Source of the DNA: Pseudomonadota bacterium | GTDB taxonomy: Bacteria > Pseudomonadota > Alphaproteobacteria > Rhizobiales > Tepidamorphaceae | Assembly: GCA_023458595.1 (NCBI GenBank) | Contig: JAEWYT010000076.1 | Span: 1-8,335, forward strand | Length of the DNA stretch: 8,335 nt | Reading direction: 5' to 3' | Shown: positions 1 through 5,319 of the stretch, in pieces | Layout: each line of letters starts with the position of its first letter | How positions within the stretch are numbered: the stretch's first letter is position 1 | Position numbers and translations under genes: made by a program | Notes under the pieces: model-generated | Database searches by the model: none | The model's input: only the letters and a program-made list of their open reading frames with translations | Told to the model about the DNA's origin: nothing

Positions 1-101
1 CGGCTGCGGTTTGCTGCGGCCGGGATAGGAAAGCGGTGGGGATGGCCGGCGGTGGCTTGTCCATGCCGGGTGGAGGGGGGGCTTTGGCTGGGCGCAGCCC
101 C

Positions 102-134
102 GGGGGGGGCGGGGCCGGCCCCCCCGCCCCCCCC
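102..134. repeat. 13-bp perfect G/C inverted repeat with homopolymer runs
   Basis: G8-C-G4 (102-114) is followed by a 7-base spacer (115-121) and its exact complement C4-G-C8 (122-134). The C tract continues to 139, giving C7-G-C13 over 119-139. On the minus strand this is G13-C-G7, which can supply four or more GGG tracts and so fits a G-quadruplex pattern, with an i-motif on the + strand. As RNA it would form a very stable hairpin, but no T-run follows, so it is not a canonical intrinsic terminator. Homopolymers this long are also prone to sequencing and assembly error. Confidence 0.6.
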
Positions 135-295
135 CCCCCGGGCTGGGGCCGGGGCGGGGATCGCGTCAGGAAAGCCGCGTCCACCGTCTCCGGGCACGCG
201 TCCATTCTGGATATCTATTCGGTCGAAGCCGGGCGCGCGTGCGGTAGCGTCACCCTGTCCGGAGTTCTTTCCGTGGAGGGGGAGGCGTTCCGGGC

Positions 296-318
296 GATCG
301 GGGACGCCGTCGTCGATC
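296..318. promoter_or_regulatory. Imperfect 23-bp palindrome, possible operator
   Basis: GATCG (296-300) and CGATC (314-318) are inverted copies, and ACG (304-306 region) mirrors CGT around the same centre at 307. In total 9 of 11 base pairs across the axis are complementary. It lies about 165 bases before the first start codon, where a regulator site could fall. No regulator gene is in the window, and an imperfect palindrome of this quality can arise by chance in GC-rich DNA, so the call is tentative. Confidence 0.25.
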
Positions 319-471
319 CTGACGTGGGCATGGGCCGCGCCGGATGTGCCGCGGCAGAGGGGCCTCCGTCGGCTTCGCCAATGACCGACCGTCGTCCGTA
401 GGCGACAGCGCCTGGCCATCCTGGCGTGGACGCTTGGCTCAGGACGTCACGGCACAAATCTGGGACTACCA

Positions 472-477
472 GGGAGG
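472..477 (+). promoter_or_regulatory. Ribosome binding site deciding the start of the binding-protein gene
   Basis: GGGAGG lies 7 bases before the ATG at 485. The longer open frame begins upstream at 344 but has no such site, and its extra 47 residues would bury the signal peptide, so the site fixes the start at 485. Confidence 0.85.
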
Positions 478-484
478 AAACAAG

Positions 485-1750
485 ATGCTCACGAGAAGAA
501 CGCTACTCAAGTCTGGCGCCGCGACCGTGGTGGGGTTGTGCGCCCTGCCGGCGTTGGCGTCCGGCAAGCCGATCAAGATCGGCTACGTCAGTCCGCAGTC
601 CGGCCCGCTCAGCGCGTTCTCCGAGGCCGATGCGTACATGATCTCCCGGTTCGAGAAGACGGCCGCGGCGCAGGGGCTGAACGTCCAGGTCGTGGTCAAG
701 GACAGCCAGTCCAACCCGAACCGCGCCGCCGACGTCGCCCGTGAGCTGATCGTGCGCGACGAAGTCAACCTGATCTGTGTGGCCTCGACGCCTGAAACCA
801 CCAACCCGGTTTGCACCATCGCCGAGGCGGAGGGGGTCCCGGTGATCTCGGCCGTGGCGCCCTGGCAGCCATGGTTCATCGGTCAGCAGGGCAACCCCAA
901 CGATCCCTCGAGCTGGCAGGAGTTCGACTACGTCTATCACTTTTTCTGGGGGCTGGAGGACAACGTCTCGGTCTTCATCAAGATCTGGAACGCCATCGCC
1001 AACAACAAGAGCGTGGCGATGCTCTATCCCAACGATGCGGACGGCAACGCCTGGGTCAGTGACCAGGGCCTGCCGCCGGTGGCCACCACGGCCGGATTCA
1101 AGCTGACCGACCCGGGGCGGTTCCAGGTCCTGACCGATGATTTCAGTGCCCAGATCAACGCCTACAAGAATGCCGGCGCCGAAATCGTCACCGCCTGCGT
1201 GATCCCGCCGGATTTCACGACCTTCTGGACCCAGGCCAAGCAGCAGGGCTTCGCGCCGAAGGTGGCCACGATCGCCAAGGCTCTGCTGTTCCCCGAGGTC
1301 GTGCAGTCGCTGGGAGACCTCGGCCACAACATCGCCGTCGACACCTACTGGACGCCGCAGTTCCCGTTCACCTCGTCGCTGACCGGCGAAAGCTGCGTCG
1401 ATCTGGCCGCCGGGTTCGAGGAGGCGGCTGGCCGCCAGTGGACCCAGCCCGTGGGCTTCACCCACGCGCTGTTCGAGGTGGCGGCCGACGCCATCAAGCG
1501 CGCCGACGATCCCACCGACGGCGATGCGCTGGCCGAAGCGGTGGCGTCCACCAACCTCAACACGGTGGTCGGCAACATCGCCTGGGGCAAGGACAACGTG
1601 CCGGAATTCGCGCGCAAGAACGTCGCCAAGACGCCGCTCGTGGGCGGCCAGTGGCGCCGGCGGAACGATGGCGGATTCGATCTGGTCATCGTCGAGAACG
1701 GCAACGCGCCGAAAGTTCCGCTCGGCGGCACACCGGAAGCGCTCGTCTGA
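485..1750 (+). CDS. Liv/HAAT-type ABC transporter substrate-binding protein, Tat-exported
   Basis: A 421-residue periplasmic ligand-binding protein of the branched-chain-amino-acid/amide/aromatic-acid (Peripla_BP_6, type 1 periplasmic-binding fold) family. The N-terminus has Arg-Arg at residues 4-5 in TRRTLLK, a hydrophobic stretch and a likely cut after ALA (residue 25), which fits a twin-arginine signal peptide. The mature protein opens with KIGYVSPQSGPLSAF, the usual first strand and ligand-loop pattern of the family, and length is normal. It starts at 485, behind a GGGAGG site. It is the first gene of an importer operon, and a stem-loop follows its stop codon. The ligand cannot be read from sequence. 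The family binds Leu/Ile/Val, amides, urea and aromatic acids, and the neighbouring molybdoenzyme makes an aromatic or phenolic ligand attractive (inference). Aromatic residues in the APWQPWF segment could line the pocket. Family certain, ligand unknown. Confidence 0.9.
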   Translation: MLTRRTLLKSGAATVVGLCALPALASGKPIKIGYVSPQSGPLSAFSEADAYMISRFEKTAAAQGLNVQVVVKDSQSNPNRAADVARELIVRDEVNLICVASTPETTNPVCTIAEAEGVPVISAVAPWQPWFIGQQGNPNDPSSWQEFDYVYHFFWGLEDNVSVFIKIWNAIANNKSVAMLYPNDADGNAWVSDQGLPPVATTAGFKLTDPGRFQVLTDDFSAQINAYKNAGAEIVTACVIPPDFTTFWTQAKQQGFAPKVATIAKALLFPEVVQSLGDLGHNIAVDTYWTPQFPFTSSLTGESCVDLAAGFEEAAGRQWTQPVGFTHALFEVAADAIKRADDPTDGDALAEAVASTNLNTVVGNIAWGKDNVPEFARKNVAKTPLVGGQWRRRNDGGFDLVIVENGNAPKVPLGGTPEALV

Positions 1751-1759
1751 CGGCGTCAA

Positions 1760-1786
1760 TGCCGGCGCCCCCGCAAGGCGCCGGCA
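1760..1786 (+). promoter_or_regulatory. Intercistronic stem-loop between binding-protein and ATPase genes
   Basis: TGCCGGCGCC (1760-1769) and GGCGCCGGCA (1777-1786) are perfect complements around a 7-base loop (CCCGCAA). It sits 9 bases after the binding-protein stop codon and just before the GGAG (1794-1797) of the next gene. No T-run follows, so full intrinsic termination is unlikely. Hairpins in this position in binding-protein transporter operons are known to protect the upstream mRNA from 3' exonucleases or to cause partial termination, raising binding protein over membrane subunits. That role is inferred here from position. Confidence 0.7.
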
Positions 1787-1803
1787 CCATGACGGAGTGC
1801 CCG

Positions 1804-2523
1804 ATGCCCATCCTCTCGCTCAGGTCGGTGTCCAAATCCTTCCGCGCGCTCAAGGTCACCGACGACGTGACCTTCGATGTGACCGAAGGCGAAGCTTTGG
1901 GCATCATCGGCCCGAACGGCGCCGGGAAGTCGACATTGTTCAATCTGATCACCGGCGACCTGCGGCCGAACTCCGGCACGGTGATCCTCGACGGGGTGGA
2001 CGTCAGCCGGCAGAGCCCAATGCAGCGTTGTGCCTCGGGTGTCGGCCGGTCCTTTCAGATTCCGCAGCCCTTCGGCCATCTGACCGTCTACGAGAATCTG
2101 ATGGTGGCCGCGCAGTTCGGCGGTGGCAAGGACGGCTCGGCCGCGCCGGCCTTCTGTATGAACATCCTCGAACGCACCGGCCTTGCGCGGCTGGCGGATG
2201 TCGAGGCGGGCGGCCTGCCCCTGCTGCAGCGCAAGCGGTTGGAATTGGCCCGTGCCATGGCGACGGCGCCCCGGCTAATCCTGCTCGACGAGATCGCCGG
2301 AGGTCTGACCGAGGCCGAATGTGAGGAATTGGTCGAGACCATTCGCGGCATCCACGCCGAGGGCACCACGATCATCTGGATCGAACACGTGCTGCATGCG
2401 CTGACCTCGGTGGTCGGGCGGTTGATGGTGCTGAACTTCGGCAAGGTGCTGATGATCGGCGAACCGGCCGAGGTGATGAACTCGCCCGCGGTTCGCGAAA
2501 TCTATCTCGGGATAGAAGTATGA
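1804..2523 (+). CDS. LivG-type ABC transporter ATP-binding protein
   Basis: A 239-residue cytoplasmic ATPase of a Liv-type importer that pairs with the LivF-type subunit encoded next. Walker A is GPNGAGKST at residues 36-44, the Q-loop Gln is residue 85, Walker B with catalytic Glu is LILLDE at 158-163, and the switch His is 195 (IEH). The ABC signature is odd: where LSGGQ or LAYGQ is expected it reads LPLLQ (138-142), losing both glycines, while the following RKRLELARA helix is normal. I chose the ATG at 1804 because GGAG lies 6 bases upstream and the protein then begins with the usual first strand. The ATG at 1789 (15 bases upstream) would add five residues. The stop overlaps the next gene's ATG (ATGA), implying translational coupling. 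A specialised Liv-type subfamily is more likely than a dead copy, because all the other motifs are intact. Confidence 0.92.
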   Translation: MPILSLRSVSKSFRALKVTDDVTFDVTEGEALGIIGPNGAGKSTLFNLITGDLRPNSGTVILDGVDVSRQSPMQRCASGVGRSFQIPQPFGHLTVYENLMVAAQFGGGKDGSAAPAFCMNILERTGLARLADVEAGGLPLLQRKRLELARAMATAPRLILLDEIAGGLTEAECEELVETIRGIHAEGTTIIWIEHVLHALTSVVGRLMVLNFGKVLMIGEPAEVMNSPAVREIYLGIEV

Positions 2524-3233
2524 TCGCGCCGCTGCTGCAAATCCGGGACCTGACCGCTTTCTACGGCGACTTCCAGGCGCTGTTCGGTGTCGATCTGACG
2601 TTGAATGCGGGCGAGACGGTGGCCATCATCGGTGCCAACGGCGCCGGCAAGACCACGCTGATGCGCGCGCTGACGGGGCTTCTGGCGCACGAGCCGGGAG
2701 CGATCCGCCTGAAGGGGGAGCCGCTCGGATCGCTGGGCGCCCCGGCGATACTGGCGCGCGGCATCGCCATGGTGCCCGAGGGGCGCAGGCTGTTCGCCTC
2801 GCTGTCGGTAGAGGAAAACCTGCTGATCGGCGCCGACACGCGCACGGGTAACGGTTACTGGAATCTCGAGACGCTCTATGGCCTGTTCCCGGTGCTCAAG
2901 GAGCACCGTCGCACCCCCGCCACCGCGCTGTCCGGCGGGCAGCAGCAGATGGTGGCGATCGGCCGGGCGCTGATGTCGAACCCGGAAGTGCTGCTCTGCG
3001 ACGAGATCAGCCTCGGCCTCGCCCCGGTCGTGATCCGCGATGTCTACGCCGCGATCCCGAGGATCAGGCAGAGCGGTGCCTCGCTGATCGTGGTGGAGCA
3101 GGATGTCGGCCAGGCGATGAAGGTGGCTGACCGCGTCTTCTGCATGATGGAGGGCCGCATCACGCTCGAGGGCCGCCCCGAAGAGCTGTCGCGCGAAGCG
3201 ATCCACAATGCCTATTTCGGGGTGAGCGCATGA
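2520..3233 (+). CDS. LivF-type ABC transporter ATP-binding protein
   Basis: A 237-residue second ATPase of the importer. Walker A is GANGAGKTT (38-46), the ABC signature is a canonical LSGGQQQM (137-144), and Walker B is LLCDE (158-162). The VPEGR segment (85-89) and Gln at the switch position (194, VEQ) in place of His are typical of LivF proteins. Length is normal for the family. Both ends overlap the neighbouring genes by four bases (ATGA at 2520 and again at 3230), so its translation is probably coupled to them. In a LivG/LivF dimer this subunit would supply the intact signature to the LivG nucleotide site. Confidence 0.95.
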   Translation: MIAPLLQIRDLTAFYGDFQALFGVDLTLNAGETVAIIGANGAGKTTLMRALTGLLAHEPGAIRLKGEPLGSLGAPAILARGIAMVPEGRRLFASLSVEENLLIGADTRTGNGYWNLETLYGLFPVLKEHRRTPATALSGGQQQMVAIGRALMSNPEVLLCDEISLGLAPVVIRDVYAAIPRIRQSGASLIVVEQDVGQAMKVADRVFCMMEGRITLEGRPEELSREAIHNAYFGVSA

Positions 3234-4093
3234 TCTGGGTCGATACCATCGTGCAGGGTGTTCTGCTGGGCGCGCTTTATGCGCTGTTCGCGGCCGGACT
3301 GAGCCTCGTTTTCGGCGTCATGCGGCTGGTCAATCTCGCCCACGGCGATCTGATCGTGCTTGCCGCCTATCTGATCCTGGTCGTCACGTCGCTTCTCGGC
3401 CTGAACCCCTTCATGGCCACGCTGATCGCCGCCCCGGTGATGTTCGCCCTGGGCTGGCTGCTGCAGACGCATGTGCTGAACCGGGTGCTGGGCGAGGATA
3501 TCCTGCCGCCGCTTCTGGTGACGTTCGGCCTGTCGGTGGTGATCCAGAACGCCCTGCTCGAGGGCTTCACGGCCGACAGCCGGAAACTGACCGCCGGCCC
3601 GATCGAGAGCGCGTCGCTGCCCTTGGGGCCGGTCACCGTCGGCGTGATGCCGCTGCTCACCCTTGTCGCGGCGGTGGCGGTCATCTTTCTCGTGAACCAG
3701 CTATTCTACCGCACCGCACTGGGCCGCGCCTTCCGCGCCACCTCCGACGACGCGGTAACCGCGGGGCTGATGGGGATCCGGCCGCAGAACGTCTTTGCCA
3801 TCGCCACCGGCATCGCCATGGTCGTGGTGACGATCGCGGCGCTGTTCCTGGGAACGCGCTCCAACTTCGATCCGGCGATCGGTCCAGCCCGGCTGCTCTA
3901 CGCGTTCGAAGCCGTCATCATCGGCGGGCTGGGCAGTCTCTGGGGTACGCTCGCCGGCGGCATCGTGATCGGGGTGGCCCAGGCCGTCGGTGCCGCGATC
4001 AACCCGGAATGGCAGATCCTCTCGGGCCACGTGGCCTTTGTCTTGGTCCTTCTTCTTCGCCCGCGCGGCCTGTTTCCGCGCGCCGTCGACTGA
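3230..4093 (+). CDS. LivH-type ABC transporter permease
   Basis: A 287-residue inner-membrane permease, almost entirely hydrophobic with several membrane-spanning stretches (roughly 8-28, 41-57, 62-80, 92-110, 138-158, 186-208, 225-255, 265-277). Family hallmarks are the N-terminal YALFAAGLSLVFGVMRLVNL block (17-36) followed by AHGD, the cytoplasmic coupling loop TALGRAFRATSDD (162-174), and the AFEAVIIGGLGSLWGTLAGG block (225-244). It forms the translocation path with the LivM-type subunit. Its ATG overlaps the LivF-type stop codon, and a GGGGTGAG sequence lies just upstream. Segment boundaries are estimated by eye. Confidence 0.95.
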   Translation: MIWVDTIVQGVLLGALYALFAAGLSLVFGVMRLVNLAHGDLIVLAAYLILVVTSLLGLNPFMATLIAAPVMFALGWLLQTHVLNRVLGEDILPPLLVTFGLSVVIQNALLEGFTADSRKLTAGPIESASLPLGPVTVGVMPLLTLVAAVAVIFLVNQLFYRTALGRAFRATSDDAVTAGLMGIRPQNVFAIATGIAMVVVTIAALFLGTRSNFDPAIGPARLLYAFEAVIIGGLGSLWGTLAGGIVIGVAQAVGAAINPEWQILSGHVAFVLVLLLRPRGLFPRAVD

Positions 4094-4102
4094 GGTTCGC
4101 GG

Positions 4103-5224
4103 ATGCATGATCCCGTGATGAGATCCTCGCTTGGCCGCACCGTCGGCTATCTGGCCAGCCTGGCTGTCGTTGTCGCGCTGTTCGCGGTGCCGGTCGCAGG
4201 AACCCGCGCCATGGTCCAGGACCTGTTCATGGTTCTGACGATGCTGGTCCTGGCGCTCAACTGGAACCTCCTTGCCGGTTTCGCCGGGCTGGTCTCGGTG
4301 GGCCAGCAGGCCTTCGTCGGGCTCGGTGCCTATACCATGTTCGGCGCCGTGATCCTCGGCGGACTGGATCCGCTGGTCGGCATCGCGTTTGGCGGCGTCG
4401 TGGCGATGCTGTTCGCCGTACCGATGGCCTTTTTCACCTTCCGGCTTCAGGGCGCCTATTTCGCCGTCGGCACCTGGGTCGCGGCCGAGATCGCCCGCCT
4501 GCTGCTCGCACAGTGGAAGGCGCTGGGCGGCGGCACGGGCACCTCTCTGCCCAGGGGTACGACGCGAGACATGGTCGGCGTGGACACGATCAGGGAGGTG
4601 CTCGGCATCAGCTCGGCGGCGGCGTCGGATGCGCTGACCTATTGGCTGGCTCTGGTGCTGGCGCTGGCCACTCTGGCGGCGAGCTACGTGTTCCTGCGCT
4701 CGGCCAAGGGGCTGGGACTGCAGGCGATCCGCGACAACGTTCAGGCCGCCCGCTCGGTCGGAGTGGATCCGACGCGGCTGAAGGCTCAGGTATTCCTTCT
4801 GACCGCGCTCGGCACGGGCCTGTGCGGTGGCCTCCTGTTTGTCCAGATCACGCGGGTCACGCCGGAAGCGGCCTTCGCCGTGATCGACTGGACGGCGTTC
4901 GTGATCTTCATCGTGGTGATCGGTGGCATCGGCACGCTGCCGGGCCCGATCGTCGGCGTGGTCGTCTTCTATGCCCTGCAGCGGTCGCTGTCGGACTACG
5001 GCACGATCTACCTGATCCTGTTGGGGCTCATCGGCATCGCCGTGATGCTGTTCGCGCGCAGCGGGCTCTGGGGGATTTTCCAGAAATGGACGGGGATGGA
5101 CGTCCTGCCGCTTCGGCAGCGGCCGCCGCGGCATCTGATCCGGCCGGGCCCAGACGGAAAGGAACGCCGCGCGGGCCATGACTACCAGCCTTTGACGGCG
5201 CGCGGGATACGCCCGGAAAGATAG
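4103..5224 (+). CDS. LivM-type ABC transporter permease
   Basis: A 373-residue second permease subunit. The NLLAGFAGLVSVGQQAFVGL block (55-74) is the LivM family signature, the coupling loop is GLGLQAIRDNVQAARSVGVD (203-222), and IGGIGTLPGPIVGVVVF (273-289) is the conserved late helix. It starts at the ATG at 4103, 7 bases after a GAGG that overlaps the preceding stop codon; the ATG at 4118 is a weaker alternative. The last 44 or so residues (330-373) form a charged, Arg/Pro-rich, non-membrane tail, a little longer than usual and presumably cytoplasmic. It closes the importer gene set, and the next gene begins 95 bases later. Confidence 0.95.
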   Translation: MHDPVMRSSLGRTVGYLASLAVVVALFAVPVAGTRAMVQDLFMVLTMLVLALNWNLLAGFAGLVSVGQQAFVGLGAYTMFGAVILGGLDPLVGIAFGGVVAMLFAVPMAFFTFRLQGAYFAVGTWVAAEIARLLLAQWKALGGGTGTSLPRGTTRDMVGVDTIREVLGISSAAASDALTYWLALVLALATLAASYVFLRSAKGLGLQAIRDNVQAARSVGVDPTRLKAQVFLLTALGTGLCGGLLFVQITRVTPEAAFAVIDWTAFVIFIVVIGGIGTLPGPIVGVVVFYALQRSLSDYGTIYLILLGLIGIAVMLFARSGLWGIFQKWTGMDVLPLRQRPPRHLIRPGPDGKERRAGHDYQPLTARGIRPER

Positions 5225-5319
5225 CGAAACGAAGCCGCCTGCGACCGAATGCGGGAAGATCTGCCCAAAGCGGCGCCCGCGGGCGAACTGGCGAAGGAAC
5301 CGAGGAGGAGAACGCGGAA
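5225..5319 (+). promoter_or_regulatory. Gap between transporter and enzyme genes with strong ribosome binding site
   Basis: The 95 bases after the last permease gene hold no gene. AGGAGG at 5303-5308 lies 11 bases before the enzyme's ATG, slightly further than ideal but a strong match. The only dyad is a 12-base GC palindrome at 5274-5285. There is no T-run, so I see no intrinsic terminator and read-through from the transporter genes is plausible. No convincing promoter is visible either, although the gap is long enough for one. Confidence 0.55.

Larger units (their letters stand above)
1..484. other. Leader region without a convincing gene
   Basis: No open frame here looks like a protein. 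The frames that stay open are Gly/Pro/Arg-rich, run through G and C homopolymers and have no recognisable domain, as expected by chance at this base composition. The region holds a G/C homopolymer block (about 75-160), one AT-richer patch around 204-220 (containing GATATCTATT), an imperfect palindrome at 296-318, and the ribosome binding site of the first gene at its end. The AT-richer patch could be part of a promoter, but no good -35 partner is visible, so I do not call one. The promoter of the downstream operon most likely lies in this stretch. Confidence 0.6.

Noticed and set aside
36..401. Open frames in the leader (36-401, 52-384 on +; 215-457 on -)
   Set aside because: Gly/Pro/Arg-rich translations through homopolymers, no good ribosome binding site, no family resemblance.
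422..439. Sigma-54-like promoter (TGGCGT ... TTGGCT)
   Set aside because: The GG and GC elements are two bases too far apart for a -24/-12 promoter, and transcription would start almost on the ribosome binding site.
344..484. Upstream extension of the binding-protein gene to a start at 344
   Set aside because: Adds 47 residues in front of a complete signal peptide. GGGAGG correctly placed before 485 marks the real start.
503..1759. Long open frame on the minus strand (about 418 codons) opposite the binding-protein gene
   Set aside because: The + strand frame has a signal peptide, a ribosome binding site and clear family motifs. The antisense product is Arg/Gly/His/Asp-rich with no recognisable domain, the usual shadow in GC-rich coding DNA.
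1438..1803. Upstream extension of the LivG-type gene into the binding-protein gene
   Set aside because: The extra 122 residues are an Arg-rich out-of-frame reading of the binding-protein gene and the stem-loop. The ATG at 1804 has a good GGAG site.
3701..5179. Minus-strand open frame of 492 codons opposite both permease genes
   Set aside because: Spans two unrelated + strand genes, is rich in Arg, Gln, His and Asp with no domain, and mirrors the codon pattern of the membrane proteins.
5274..5285. 12-base GC palindrome before the enzyme gene
   Set aside because: As a hairpin it gives only a 4-bp stem with a CGCG loop and no T-run. Such palindromes are common by chance in sequence this GC-rich.
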